Assembly (NCBI GenBank): GCA_029250685.1
Contig: JAQXEU010000017.1
Location: 1-50,350 of the forward strand
Length of the DNA stretch: 50,350 nt
Direction: 5' to 3'
Source: Polaribacter sp.
GTDB taxonomy: Bacteria > Bacteroidota > Bacteroidia > Flavobacteriales > Flavobacteriaceae
Shown: positions 9,377 to 19,500 of the stretch, one piece after another
Numbering within the stretch: position 1 is the stretch's first letter
Layout of the letters: each line of letters begins with the position of its first letter
Program-made: the position numbers and the translations under genes
Notes under the pieces: model-generated
What the model saw: only the letters and a program-made list of their open reading frames with translations
Told to the model about the DNA's origin: nothing
Database searches by the model: none

Positions 9377-9859
9377 ATGAAAAAAATTGACGTTGTAGCT
9401 TCTGCAACTATTTTCGAAAGTGTTTCAGAATTACCATCAAATGTTCAAGAATTAATGGAAAAAGCAATTGAAGCTCGTAAAAAAGCATATGCTCCATATT
9501 CTAAATTTAATGTTGGTGTTGCATTGCTTTTAGAAAATAATGAAATTGTTTTAGGAAATAACCAAGAAAATGCTGCTTATCCTTCTGGTATGTGCGCAGA
9601 AAGAGTTGCGATTTGGAAAGCTGGTTCAGATTACCCAGGTGTAAAAGTAAAACAATTGGTAATTACAGCAAGTTCTTCAAATTCTAAAGTTGATAAACCC
9701 GTTGGTCCTTGTGGTGCTTGTAGACAAACATTATCTGAATACGAAATCAACCAAAAAGAACCGATAGAAATTTATTTTATGGGTGAAGTTGGTAATATCG
9801 TAAAGACAGATTCTTTGTTGTCTTTATTGCCGTTTTCATTTGATCGTTCTTATTTGTAA
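9377..9859 (+). CDS. cdd: Cytidine deaminase
   Basis: This enzyme deaminates cytidine and deoxycytidine to uridine forms in pyrimidine salvage. The 160-residue protein matches the homotetrameric CDA class: the zinc- and proton-transfer motif CAERVAIW and the second zinc motif PCGACRQTLSEY are both intact, and the N-terminal substrate-binding YSKFNVGVALL is present. It follows porV by 32 bp. Its stop codon overlaps the start of the next gene by one base (TAATG), which indicates coupled translation with the haemoglobin gene. Confidence 0.95.
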   Translation: MKKIDVVASATIFESVSELPSNVQELMEKAIEARKKAYAPYSKFNVGVALLLENNEIVLGNNQENAAYPSGMCAERVAIWKAGSDYPGVKVKQLVITASSSNSKVDKPVGPCGACRQTLSEYEINQKEPIEIYFMGEVGNIVKTDSLLSLLPFSFDRSYL

Positions 9860-10239
9860 TGAAAAAAGATATTTCTTCTAGAAAAGAAATTCATTTTATC
9901 ATCACAGAATTCTATAAAAAGCTAACCACTGATTCAGAAATGTTGCCTTTTTTTGAAGAAATTGTAAAACTAAATCACCTCGAGAAACATATTGATATTA
10001 TTGCAGATTTTTGGCAAGATATTTTATTGCAAACAAATACTTATAAAAATAATGTATTGCAAAAACATCTTGATTTTGATAATAAAGTTCAATTCAAAAA
10101 AGAACATTTTACAAAATGGTTGCAGTTTTTAACGACTACAATTGATAAATTTTTTGAAGGTCAAACTGCACAAAACATGAAAGATCGAGCGAATTCAATT
10201 GCAATGGTGATGCAAGTAAAGTTTAAACTTTACGATTAG
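9859..10239 (+). CDS. Group III truncated haemoglobin
   Basis: This is a small haem protein of the 2-on-2 globin class, group III. Such proteins bind O2 or NO, but their role in flavobacteria is not settled. The 126-residue length is typical. Family features visible are FYKKL near the B helix, DFWQDILL, a conserved His in LQKHLDF, and the presumed proximal-His segment KEHFTKWL. The gene overlaps the cdd stop codon by one base, so it is likely the last gene of a porV-cdd-globin transcript. In many relatives a pyruvate dehydrogenase gene follows cdd instead. The family call is good; function is not assigned. Confidence 0.85.
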   Translation: MKKDISSRKEIHFIITEFYKKLTTDSEMLPFFEEIVKLNHLEKHIDIIADFWQDILLQTNTYKNNVLQKHLDFDNKVQFKKEHFTKWLQFLTTTIDKFFEGQTAQNMKDRANSIAMVMQVKFKLYD

Positions 10240-10298
10240 TATAAATTTTTACCCATAAAATTTATTTTTTACTAAAAAGATTTCTCAATTTTATAGAA

Positions 10299-10328
10299 TC
10301 CATAAAAATCCATAAAAATCCATAAAAG
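10299..10328. repeat. Three tandem copies of a 10-bp unit
   Basis: The unit tccataaaaa is repeated three times, the last copy ending in aagtc. It lies in the 170-bp gap upstream of the KAS III-like gene, about 37 bp 5' of its likely -7 box. It may be replication slippage or a binding site. Confidence 0.8.
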
Positions 10329-10364
10329 TCGATTTTATTTTTAAAATTTACCATTAAAAAATTG

Positions 10365-10372
10365 TTACTTTG
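10365..10372 (+). promoter_or_regulatory. Possible -7 promoter element of the KAS III-like gene
   Basis: TTACTTTG matches TANNTTTG at 7 of 8 positions, 37 bp before the ATG. An aaaggag sequence follows at 10376-10382 but is too far from the ATG at 10410 to be a normal ribosome binding site. Confidence 0.35.
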
Positions 10373-10409
10373 TTTAAAGGAGAAATAAAACATAAACAAT
10401 TATAATCTA

Positions 10410-11474
10410 ATGATGAACTCTAAAATTACAGGAACAGGATGTTATATTCCTACAGTTGTTCAAGAGAATACAAGTTTTTTAAAGCATCAGTTTTTAAACG
10501 AAGATGGTTCTTTAATTAATTCTCCTAACGAAGTAATTATTGATAAGTTTAAAACCATTACAGGGATTGAAGAAAGAAGATATGCTTCAGATGATTATTC
10601 AACTTCTGATATCGCTTTTTTTGCTGCTCAAAAAGCAATTGAAGATTCAGGAGTAAATCCAGAAGAATTAGATTATATCATTTTGGCGCATAATTTTGGT
10701 GATGTTAAAAGTGCTGCAATTCAGAGTGATATTTTACCAAGCTTAGCAACAAGAGTAAAGCATAAATTACAAATTGAAAATCCAAATTGTGTTGCCTACG
10801 ATATTTTATTTGGTTGTCCAGGTTGGATTGAAGGGGTCATTCAGGCACAAGCTTTTATAAAAGCAGGAATGGCCAAAAAAGCATTAGTAATTGGAGCAGA
10901 AACCTTGTCTAGAGTTGTTGATAAGCACGATAGAGATACGATGATTTTTAGCGATGGAGCTGGTGCCTGTATTCTTGAACAAACAGAAGATTCAGAAAAT
11001 GGAATTTTAAGTCACGCTACACAAACCTTTGCAAAAGATGAAGCATACTATTTGTATTTCGGAAATTCATTTGATAAAAAAGAAGATCCAGATGTTCGTT
11101 ATATTAAAATGAATGGGCGTAAAATTTATGAATTTGCTTTAAATAATGTTCCCCAAGCAATGAAAACAGCTATAGATAAAAGTGGTGTTCAGATTAATGA
11201 TATTAAAAAAGTATTCATTCATCAAGCAAATGAAAAAATGGATGAAGCAATTATTAAACGATTTTATAGACTATATAAGCAGCAAGTTCCAGAAGGAGTG
11301 ATGCCAATGAATATTCATAAATACGGAAATAGTTCTGTAGCTACAGTTCCTACTTTATTAGATTTAGTTTTAAAAGGGCAAATTGAAAATCAAGAAGTAA
11401 ATAAAGGTGATATTGTTATTTTTGCATCGGTAGGTTCTGGTATGAATATCAATGCAATTGTGTATCAATTTTAG
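10410..11474 (+). CDS. 3-oxoacyl-ACP synthase III-like protein (FabH family)
   Basis: This is a thiolase-fold condensing enzyme of the KAS III group, which joins an acyl-CoA starter to malonyl-ACP. The 354-residue length is about 30 longer than standard FabH. The catalytic triad is intact: Cys136 in FGCPGWIEGV, His271 in IHQANEKMDEAI and Asn307 in KYGNSSVAT. The N terminus has an insert (FLNEDGSLINSPNEV) not found in housekeeping FabH. It is not beside other fatty-acid synthesis genes, so it may be an accessory or lineage-specific KAS III rather than the essential FabH. A start at the second Met (10413) is equally possible. Confidence 0.85.
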   Translation: MMNSKITGTGCYIPTVVQENTSFLKHQFLNEDGSLINSPNEVIIDKFKTITGIEERRYASDDYSTSDIAFFAAQKAIEDSGVNPEELDYIILAHNFGDVKSAAIQSDILPSLATRVKHKLQIENPNCVAYDILFGCPGWIEGVIQAQAFIKAGMAKKALVIGAETLSRVVDKHDRDTMIFSDGAGACILEQTEDSENGILSHATQTFAKDEAYYLYFGNSFDKKEDPDVRYIKMNGRKIYEFALNNVPQAMKTAIDKSGVQINDIKKVFIHQANEKMDEAIIKRFYRLYKQQVPEGVMPMNIHKYGNSSVATVPTLLDLVLKGQIENQEVNKGDIVIFASVGSGMNINAIVYQF

Positions 11475-11556
11475 CAAGAAAATAAACGCAATTATTTCGT
11501 TTTTTTATTGCTTAAAAAAAATGAAAATAGTTGTAAAAAAATATAAATTCTTGTAG

Positions 11557-11564
11557 TATTTTTG
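11557..11564 (+). promoter_or_regulatory. -7 promoter element of guaA
   Basis: TATTTTTG is an exact match to TANNTTTG and ends 3 bp before the guaA ATG at 11568. Transcription would begin at or within a few bases of the ATG, giving a leaderless or near-leaderless mRNA. A TTG lies about 23 bp upstream of the box, slightly further than the usual -33 spacing. Confidence 0.6.
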
Positions 11565-11567
11565 CAC

Positions 11568-13103
11568 ATGCAACAACACAACGTACTTATATTAGATTTC
11601 GGTTCGCAATACACACAACTTATTGCGCGTAGAGTAAGAGAGTTAAACATTTATTGTGAAATTCATCCGTATAACAAACCACCAAAAAACAGCAACGATT
11701 TTAAAGCAGTAATCTTATCTGGAAGTCCATCTTCTGTAAGATCTGAAGATCCACCACATCCAGATTTATCTGAAATTAGAGGAAAGAAACCTTTGTTAGC
11801 AGTTTGTTATGGAGCACAATATTTAGCACATTTTTCTGGCGGATTAGTTGGGCAATCGAATACAAGAGAATACGGAAGAGCAAATTTATCATTTGTGAAA
11901 AATGATGAGGTTTTCTTAGAAGGAATTTCTGTAGGAAGTCAAGTTTGGATGAGTCATTCAGATACAATTAAAGAATTGCCAACTCAAGGTTTGCGTTTAG
12001 CAAGTACACATGATGTTGAAAACGCAGCATATAGAATTGAAGGAGAAGATACGTTTGCAATTCAATTTCATCCAGAAGTATATCATTCTACTGACGGGAA
12101 ACAAATCTTAGAGAACTTTTTAGTGAAGATTGCTGGAGTTGCACAAACTTTTACACCAGATTCATTTGCAGAAAGTACAATTAGCGATATCAAAGCAAAA
12201 GTAGGAAATGATAAAGTTGTTTTAGGATTGTCAGGAGGAGTAGACTCTACCGTTGCAGCAGTTTTATTACATAAAGCAATTGGAAATAATTTACACTGTA
12301 TTTTTGTAAATAATGGATTGCTTCGTAAAAACGAATTTTCTGATGTATTAAAACAATACGAAGGAATGGGATTAAACGTAAAAGGAGTTGATGCTTCTGA
12401 ACGTTTTATGAATGCTTTAGCAGGCTTATCAGATCCTGAAGCAAAAAGAAAAGCCATCGGTAATGCTTTTATTGAGGTTTTTGATGCAGAGGCAAATCAA
12501 ATTACAGATGCAAAATGGTTAGCACAAGGTACAATTTATCCTGATGTTATTGAATCAGTCTCTGTAAATGGAGGTCCATCAGCAACGATAAAGAGTCATC
12601 ACAATGTTGGAGGCTTACCAGATTTCATGAAATTGAAAATTGTTGAACCGTTAAGAATGATTTTTAAAGATGAAGTTCGTAGAGTAGGAGCTTCATTGGG
12701 AATTGACAAAGAATTATTAGGGAGACATCCTTTCCCTGGTCCAGGGTTGGCAATTAGAATCTTAGGAGATATTACACCAGAAAAAGTAGCGATTTTACAA
12801 GAGGTTGATGCCGTTTTTATCAACGGATTAAAATCTAGTGGATTGTACGATAAAGTTTGGCAAGCAGGCGCAATTTTATTGCCAGTAAACTCTGTTGGTG
12901 TTATGGGTGATGAAAGAACCTACGAAAAAGTTGTTGCTTTAAGAGCTGTAGAAAGTACAGACGGAATGACAGCTGATTGGGTAAATTTACCGTACGAGTT
13001 TTTACAAAAAACATCAAACGATATCATCAATAAAGTAAAAGGTGTAAATAGAGTTGTATACGATATCAGTTCAAAACCACCAGCAACAATTGAGTGGGAA
13101 TAA
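11568..13103 (+). CDS. guaA: GMP synthase (glutamine-hydrolysing)
   Basis: GuaA converts XMP to GMP with ATP and glutamine. The 511-residue protein has the full two-domain order. The class I glutamine amidotransferase domain has nucleophile Cys80 in AVCYGAQ and the His168/Glu170 pair in FHPEVYHS. The PP-loop ATP pyrophosphatase domain has [11 protein letters not shown]. The C-terminal dimerisation domain has [11 protein letters not shown] and ends in [10 protein letters not shown] chose the ATG at 11568; the in-frame TTG at 11562 overlaps the -7 promoter box and would precede transcription start. It stands alone between its own promoter and the LysM lipoprotein gene. Confidence 0.97.
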   Translation: MQQHNVLILDFGSQYTQLIARRVRELNIYCEIHPYNKPPKNSNDFKAVILSGSPSSVRSEDPPHPDLSEIRGKKPLLAVCYGAQYLAHFSGGLVGQSNTREYGRANLSFVKNDEVFLEGISVGSQVWMSHSDTIKELPTQGLRLASTHDVENAAYRIEGEDTFAIQFHPEVYHSTDGKQILENFLVKIAGVAQTFTPDSFAESTISDIKAKVGNDKVVLGLSGGVDSTVAAVLLHKAIGNNLHCIFVNNGLLRKNEFSDVLKQYEGMGLNVKGVDASERFMNALAGLSDPEAKRKAIGNAFIEVFDAEANQITDAKWLAQGTIYPDVIESVSVNGGPSATIKSHHNVGGLPDFMKLKIVEPLRMIFKDEVRRVGASLGIDKELLGRHPFPGPGLAIRILGDITPEKVAILQEVDAVFINGLKSSGLYDKVWQAGAILLPVNSVGVMGDERTYEKVVALRAVESTDGMTADWVNLPYEFLQKTSNDIINKVKGVNRVVYDISSKPPATIEWE

Positions 13104-13187
13104 ATACTAATTCAGTACATTTAAAGTTATATTAAATAAAATTGCTAGCTTTAGAAATTGTTTTCTAAAAGCAGAAAAATATATTAC

Positions 13188-14831
13188 ATGAAGCATTTTA
13201 AATTATTAGTTGTCTTTTTCGTTTTTACAATTGCGGTTTCTTGCGGTCAGCAAAAGAAATTTGTCACTTACAAAGTTAAGAAAGGTGAAACAATGCGTGT
13301 CATCGCAAAGCGATTAGATATAGAAACTAAAGATTTATTACGCCTAAATCCTGACGTTGGAAGAAGACCAAAGCCAGATACAGAAATTGTTATTCCTAAT
13401 AAAAAGCTAACAAAAACGATAGAAGTAAAGGAGGAGCAAAAAGATGCCATTGTAAAAGACACCATTCAGAAAAAAGATATTGAAAAGGTTCAAATTGTTG
13501 AAGATATAGATAATAACTATCTTTTACATGCGGTAAGAAAAGGAGATACTTTTTACAGTTTAACGAGGCACTATAATGTGCTGAAAGAAGATTTATTAGT
13601 TTTAAATCCAACGTTATCAGAAGGGTTGAAACTTGGAACCATTATCAAAATTAAACAACGTATTGAGGACGAGGAATTAGATGAAATTTATAGTGATACA
13701 ATTTCAGATAATGCTTCTGTAAGAGTTGCTCTGTTATTACCTTTTAGAGCAAATGTTTTTGACACAGTGCCCTCTCAAGATATTTTTAAAAATAGAACGT
13801 TACCAAATATTGCTACCGATTTTTATTTGGGTGCTGAATTAGCAATTGATTCATTAAGAAATCAAGGAATTCAAATTGATTTTACTGTTTTTGATACAGA
13901 AGATAGAAACACAAAAATTAACGAATTGATTTTAGATAAATCTTTTGATGGTAAAGATGTAATTATCGGTTCTATTTATTCTGATGAAACTAAAAAACTT
14001 GCAAGTAAAGTAAAAGTACCTTTAGTTTTTCCAATTTTTTCGAAAGCACAAACTTCATTTTCATCATCTAAAATTGTGAAGACATCACCAGATAAACATT
14101 TATATAAAGAGAAATTATTATCATTTGTTTCGAACGCATATAGAAATGAAAATATAATAATTGTTGGAGATTCTACAGCAACATCAATAAATGAAATCAA
14201 TCAAATTGCTAATATTTTAAAACAACATGACTCTATAAACGAGGTTCATACGATTATTCCACATTACGGATATATCGCTCAGGAACGTTTTTTAAAGATG
14301 ATGAAACCAGTTGATTCTATTATCCCTGTTAATAATTGGGTAATTATTGCAACTGAAAACGATGTGATTGCTTCAGATGCTATTAATAGTTTAATTAGCT
14401 TTCCTGATCCGCCAGAACCAGAAGATGAAGATGAAGAGCCAGAAGAAAAAGTGAATTATGACGTTAAATTGTTTGGGTTTAATAAATATGATAATGTAAC
14501 ATATAATAAATTAGCACAATTAGGATTTGTGTATGTAACTGATACTTTTGTTGATGAAAGTTCTTTGGCAGCAAGAGTTTTTAATAAGCAATACCTTGAA
14601 AAAAATAAAGCGTTACCGTCATATTATGCAACTCGTGGTTTTGATGTTACCTATGATTTAATTATTCGTTTAGCTTCAGGAAAAAACTTGTACGATACTT
14701 TTAAAGACGGAATTTCTTATAGGGTAGAAAGTAAATTCGATTTTAATAAAAGGTTGTTAGGCATTTCTCAAAACAAAGGATTGTTTTTGTTAGAGTTTCA
14801 ACCTGATTTAAGTTTGAAAAGAATAGAATAG
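13188..14831 (+). CDS. LysM lipoprotein with periplasmic-binding-protein-like domain
   Basis: This is a predicted lipoprotein of 547 residues. It starts with a lipoprotein signal (MKHFKLLVVFFVF, Cys19 in VSCGQQ), followed by two LysM peptidoglycan-binding modules at about residues 26-71 (YKVKKGETM) and 110-155 (HAVRKGDTFYSLTRHYNV). A large C-terminal domain resembles type I periplasmic binding proteins (VALLLPFRANVFD at its start, TDFYLGAELAIDSL). An acidic stretch (EPEDEDEEPEEK) interrupts it near residues 412-423. The combination suggests an envelope protein bound to peptidoglycan; a ligand or partner is unknown. I chose the ATG at 13188 because it gives a clean signal peptide; the upstream TTG at 13158 does not. 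It ends one base before the convergent DUF3179-like gene. Confidence 0.8.
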   Translation: MKHFKLLVVFFVFTIAVSCGQQKKFVTYKVKKGETMRVIAKRLDIETKDLLRLNPDVGRRPKPDTEIVIPNKKLTKTIEVKEEQKDAIVKDTIQKKDIEKVQIVEDIDNNYLLHAVRKGDTFYSLTRHYNVLKEDLLVLNPTLSEGLKLGTIIKIKQRIEDEELDEIYSDTISDNASVRVALLLPFRANVFDTVPSQDIFKNRTLPNIATDFYLGAELAIDSLRNQGIQIDFTVFDTEDRNTKINELILDKSFDGKDVIIGSIYSDETKKLASKVKVPLVFPIFSKAQTSFSSSKIVKTSPDKHLYKEKLLSFVSNAYRNENIIIVGDSTATSINEINQIANILKQHDSINEVHTIIPHYGYIAQERFLKMMKPVDSIIPVNNWVIIATENDVIASDAINSLISFPDPPEPEDEDEEPEEKVNYDVKLFGFNKYDNVTYNKLAQLGFVYVTDTFVDESSLAARVFNKQYLEKNKALPSYYATRGFDVTYDLIIRLASGKNLYDTFKDGISYRVESKFDFNKRLLGISQNKGLFLLEFQPDLSLKRIE

Positions 14832-14832
14832 T

Positions 14833-15870
14833 TTATTTTACTTCTATATTTTTAAAGAAATCTTTCCAAGCCCACCAAGAAGCAACATACGATTTTGCTG
14901 ATGCTAATTGTTGTCCTTTTCTTGGTCCTTCAAAAGCAAAACCAAAAGAATTCCACTTTGTACCTTCATTGTCGATTAAAGTTGGTGGAAAATTAGCTTT
15001 TTCTAATTGAAGGGTTAATCCGTTTGGCACAATAAACGTTGTAAAAAAATAATGTTCTTTACTACCAATTAATAGTGTTTTGTTTCCGTTTAGGATGATT
15101 TCTTGAAAACTAATACCATTGCTAAAATCTTTAATTGCATACGAATGAACAATTCTTTCTTTTCCGCTTTCTTTAAAATTTTCAATGATAGAGAAAACAG
15201 GATCTGCATCAGTGATTTCTGCTGAATTTTTAGCTATAGAATTTGAATTGTCATTATTTTTTGGAGTAACAATATCTCCTTCATAATAATAAACTTTAGC
15301 ATCCGGAAAATAGTTTACAACAGTTTTCCAATTCGTTTCTACTAAGTTTAAGGTTTGTAGGTTTAAAAAATCAGCTTCTTTTGTGATTCCGTTCATTTGC
15401 ATTTGGGACCAATACATTTGATAATTTTTATCAGATGGAACCATGTTGTCTTTATATAAATAACCAGAAGCAACTAAGTCTAAAGTATCATTCTGTACAA
15501 TTCGATTAAAGTTTATAGCGCTTTTTGTTTGTGGGCAATAAGAAACTGCGTAAAAGTAATCACCAATAGAATCATTTACAATTTCATATCTATTCGTATA
15601 TAAATAGGGATATACTTTGATTTTATTTTGATAACTAACAATGGCAACTTTGTCATCATCTTTTAAATTTGAAAATTGATGAACAGTTTTGTAAATGGGA
15701 TTTTTATGAAGTGGAAATAAACCAATTTCTCCTGTTGGATGTGGTTTTTCAACATTAATCCAGCGACTTTCTTCAGTTGGTTTCTCTATTTCATTTACTG
15801 CGTTTTTTGAGCAGGCAGTTAGTGAAATGATAACAGAAAGTAATAGGTAGTTTTTAAAGTTGTAAAACAT
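14833..15870 (-). CDS. DUF3179-like lipoprotein
   Basis: This predicted lipoprotein has 345 residues, with lipobox LTAC (Cys20). It resembles the DUF3179 family: the signature AVSYCPQTKSAINF is followed by a GYLYKDNMVPSD stretch and a YWSQMQMNG motif. The closing segment ends GFAFEGPRKGQQL. The function of DUF3179 is not known; the conserved Cys and the exported location hint at redox or metal binding, which is inference. It lies downstream of a perfect palindromic terminator, so it probably has its own promoter. No TANNTTTG box was recognised upstream. Confidence 0.7.
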   Translation of the reverse strand: MFYNFKNYLLLSVIISLTACSKNAVNEIEKPTEESRWINVEKPHPTGEIGLFPLHKNPIYKTVHQFSNLKDDDKVAIVSYQNKIKVYPYLYTNRYEIVNDSIGDYFYAVSYCPQTKSAINFNRIVQNDTLDLVASGYLYKDNMVPSDKNYQMYWSQMQMNGITKEADFLNLQTLNLVETNWKTVVNYFPDAKVYYYEGDIVTPKNNDNSNSIAKNSAEITDADPVFSIIENFKESGKERIVHSYAIKDFSNGISFQEIILNGNKTLLIGSKEHYFFTTFIVPNGLTLQLEKANFPPTLIDNEGTKWNSFGFAFEGPRKGQQLASAKSYVASWWAWKDFFKNIEVK

Positions 15871-15913
15871 GAAAATTCAGTCGATTGAATATGATAATAC
15901 TTACATATTTTGA

Positions 15914-15958
15914 AGTATAAAAAAAGCTCTTGAAAATTTCAAGAGCTTTTTTTATACT
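15914..15958. terminator. Bidirectional terminator, perfect 22-bp inverted repeat
   Basis: The arms at 15914-15935 and 15937-15958 are exact reverse complements around a single central base. The core is aagctcttgaaa with A/T tracts on the outside. It ends the transcript of the gene at 15971-16486 (minus) and has a T tract in both directions. Confidence 0.85.
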
Positions 15959-15970
15959 ATTTTGTTGAAA

Positions 15971-16486
15971 CTAGATTTTTTTCATCTGTTGTTTCATCAT
16001 TTTTATTTGATCGTTTAACATGCCATTTTTATCTAGCTTTTTAGCTTCATTCATTAGCATTGTAGCTTCACGTTTTCTTCTTTTAGTCATTGCAATTCCT
16101 GCTAGTTGCAATTTTGCCATTGCTAAATCATGTCCCATTGATAAGCCTAATTTTACAGCTTTCTTTAAATACTTTTCAGCTTGTGTAATATTAGTTTGCG
16201 ATAACATAATTCCATGTAAAAAGTTGTAGTAACCTTCTTGTTTTTTTGTTAATGCAGCACTTGGGTTTTTAATATAGTTCAACCATTTTTGAGCTCCAGG
16301 AAAATTCTGTTTACGCAATTGTAAAAAAGCAAGTAAAATAAATTCGTTTTTAAAATATAGTAAAATGAACATTCCTGCTAATAACAAAATAGAGATTCCG
16401 TTCATGATATGACCCTGTGAAAACTCATATACAGACCAAGCAGTTACTAAAACGGCAAGAATTAATTTAATATTTTTATGAAACAT
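15971..16486 (-). CDS. Small membrane protein with TPR-like C-terminal part
   Basis: This 171-residue protein has two predicted membrane segments at about residues 8-25 and 29-55 (LILAVLVTAWSVYEF and ISILLLAGMFILLYF). Its soluble C-terminal part looks like degenerate TPR helices (AEKYLKKAVKLGLSMGHDLAMAKLQLAGIAM) and is strongly basic near the end. The N-terminal part resembles DUF2892-type membrane proteins of flavobacteria. No enzymatic motif is visible. It lies 52 bp downstream of ccsBA on the same strand, so co-transcription is plausible, and it ends at the strong terminator at 15914-15958. A role in cytochrome c assembly would be a guess from position only. Confidence 0.65.
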   Translation of the reverse strand: MFHKNIKLILAVLVTAWSVYEFSQGHIMNGISILLLAGMFILLYFKNEFILLAFLQLRKQNFPGAQKWLNYIKNPSAALTKKQEGYYNFLHGIMLSQTNITQAEKYLKKAVKLGLSMGHDLAMAKLQLAGIAMTKRRKREATMLMNEAKKLDKNGMLNDQIKMMKQQMKKI

Positions 16487-16538
16487 AAATACGTTATTTT
16501 TATATTTTTAAGAAAGCAAATGTACAGCTTTCAAATGA

Positions 16539-19500
16539 TTATTTTTTATAATACTTTTTGTGTTTTAACCAAGCAAAGGTTCCTAATATGGCAATAAATC
16601 CAAGAGAATAATAAACCGAAGTTGGTGTAATTACTTTATCCCCGCTTGCGTAAGAATGCAATCCTGATAAGTAAAAATTCACCCCGAAATATGTCATCAT
16701 AATAGAAGAATAGGTAATAATTGACCATAAATTAAATGTAAATCTGCTTCTTAAACCTGGAATTAAACGCATATGTAAAATAAATGCATATAACATAATG
16801 CTAATTAAAGCCCATGTTTCTTTTGGATCCCAACCCCAATAGCGTCCCCAACTTTCGTTGGCCCACATTCCGCCTAAAAAGTTTCCAATGGTTAGCATAA
16901 TTAAACCAATAGTTATAGACATTTCGTTGATAACAGTTAATTCTTTAATCGCTAAATCTAATTTCTTTTTATTCTTTTCGTTTGTAAAAGCCATTAAGAA
17001 TAAAGAGAAAATTCCTAAAATCATTCCTAAAGAAAAAGGTCCATAACTCGCTACAATAATTGAAACGTGTACTAATAGCCACCAAGAATTTAAAACAGGT
17101 TGTAAGTTTGCAATTTCTGGGTCTAACCAGTTTTGATGTGCAAAAGCTAAAATCACAGCAGTTAAAAACGTAGTTGCAGCAATTGTTAAAGAAGATTTCC
17201 TTCCGAAGGCTAAACCAAATAACATGGTTGCCCAAGCTACATAAATTATAGATTCGTATGCATTACTCCAAGGAGCGTTTCCGCTAATATACCAACGCGC
17301 ACCTAATCCTAAGGTATGGAAAATAAACAAACCAATAATAATGGCTACTAATCCTTTTACTAAATAATTAAATATTTTTTTGTCAGAAAAAATCTGTGCA
17401 ATTACAATAAATATTAATAAACCTCCAGCAATACCATAGTACAATGCCAGTTTACTGAAAATACTAAATTTGTTATATGCAATTTCTAAATTAATTTGAT
17501 CATCAGACGGAATTACCTTTGCACCAAACTTCTTTTGAAAATTTTTGATTCCAGTTAAAACTTTATCCGCTTGTGTATAATCTTTAGATTCTTTTGCTTT
17601 TTGTAGCATTTGTAAATAGACAGGAATTACTTGACGAACAAAAACTGAATCTGTTCCTTTAAAACCAGCATGTAAAGTTTCTGGTTGAGAAACCCATTTG
17701 TTATTTGGATCATTCGGAATTGGAAATATTTTAAAGATATCACCATATAAAGCCCCGTATACTAAACCAACTCTTCTATCAATATTAATTAAATCTTTTT
17801 CGAACTTATTTTTTACATTTTTTTTCTGTGATTCTGCAACACGATCTCTAATTTTATAAGCTCCATCAATAGTTAAAAAATCTTTTAAACTTGCATGTGT
17901 TGCTTCTTTAGAAACTCCTAAAATTTCTCTTATTTGAGAGTTTCCTTTTTCTAAATAAATCATAGGGACAACTTCCCAAAACCTAGGGTTTTCTTTTATT
18001 GAAAGAAAAACTTGACTAGGATTCATTCCTTTAAATACTTCTGTGTGCGTAACCTTTCTAACCAATTCAGAAGCAAAAGTATGTGCAGGTTTCATTCTTC
18101 CTCCTGCATCTTGAATTACTAAACTGTTGAATAAATCTGCATGCTTTGTGTCAACAATATTGGCTTTTAAAATAGAATCTATTTGTTTCTCGGAAATTGC
18201 ATGTTGCTGTTGATGTTGTTGAGATGAAACAGTAACTGATAAAAACAACAACCCAATAAGAGCTAATGTTGCTTTCTTCTTTCTGATTTTTTTTAACGTG
18301 TTTTTTAAGTAATCGAATCGTGTATTTTTTGCAAACAGAATGCAAATCAATCCAAAATACAACATAGAATAACCAATGTAAGTGATTAATGTTCCCCAAA
18401 AATCATGATTCACAGATAAATGTGTTTCTTCTACTTCGCCACTAATATCGTAGCTTGATTGAAACAACTTATATCCTTTAAAATCTAAAATATGATTCAT
18501 AAATATTCTGTAATCAAACGTTTCTTCTTTTGTAATAACAGTAACTTCACTTGCATAAGAAGCAGCACTTTCTGAGCCAGGATATTTCTCTAATTGAAAA
18601 TCTTTTAATTTTACATGAAACGGCGTTTCAATTGTTTTAGATCCGTACAACATTCTAAAATTCAAATTATCAACGGTTACTTGCTCAGAGTTTTGTGTAT
18701 TGTATTTCCCGCCTAACAATTCAACTCTTTCCGTTTTGTTATTTGTTGTAATATCTAAAACAATAACATCGAATTTTTTATCGTCTTTTGGTCCGCTCAC
18801 CATTTTAAGATTTCCTTTTTCTGCGGGTCTTGGAATTACAAATTGCAACCCAGAGATATTATGAAGTGATAAATAATTGAAATTTGCAAACGAATCTTTA
18901 GTGACTTTTCCTTTGGCTTGATCTGCCATTCGTAACCATGTTCCTTCTTCTTTAGAGTTTATTTTAAGTGCTCCGTCAACCGTTGTGAAATTGATGGTTG
19001 AGTTGCTGCCAGAATCAAACCCAACTAAAACATTATGAATGTTTTGGGTAGTTCCTTTTTTAATATAATGCTCGTGCCTTGTTCCTTCACTAGACTCTAC
19101 AAAGAATAAATATTCCTCTCCATTTTCATCTTCTACTAATTTTTTTTCTGCCCAAGGAATGTAATCAACTAATTTAAAATCGATTTTTTGTTCTTTAAAT
19201 GTAGATGAATAACTCCAGTTGTTTGTTCCCCAAGCCGATAATAAAATTGGTTCGTGAATTGGATTTTTTTGTTGATTGCTATCATCAACAATCACATTTA
19301 AATAGGTGGTTTCTGAAATAAATTTATTGGTTACTTCTCCTTCTTTAATTAACATCAGCCCTTCAAAACCAATGTAACGCGTAATTCCTGCACCGATTAA
19401 AATGAATAAAAATGACACATGAAATAATAACACTGGCCATTTTTCTTTTTTATACAATCGATATCTAAAAATGTTTCCAAAAAAGTTGATTACAAAAAAT

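Noticed and set aside
10299..10328. Short CRISPR-like array
   Set aside because: The units are 10 bp with no spacers and no cas genes are nearby; this is a plain tandem repeat.
11562..11567. In-frame TTG as a start for guaA two codons upstream
   Set aside because: It overlaps the -7 promoter box, so it would not be in the mRNA; the ATG at 11568 gives the standard MQQHN-type start.
12083..12457. 124-codon open frame on the minus strand inside guaA
   Set aside because: It lies wholly opposite a well-conserved gene and its product has no recognisable features; AT-rich genes often produce such antisense frames.
13158..13187. TTG start giving the LysM lipoprotein ten more residues
   Set aside because: The extension is basic and would spoil the lipoprotein signal peptide that begins at the ATG at 13188.
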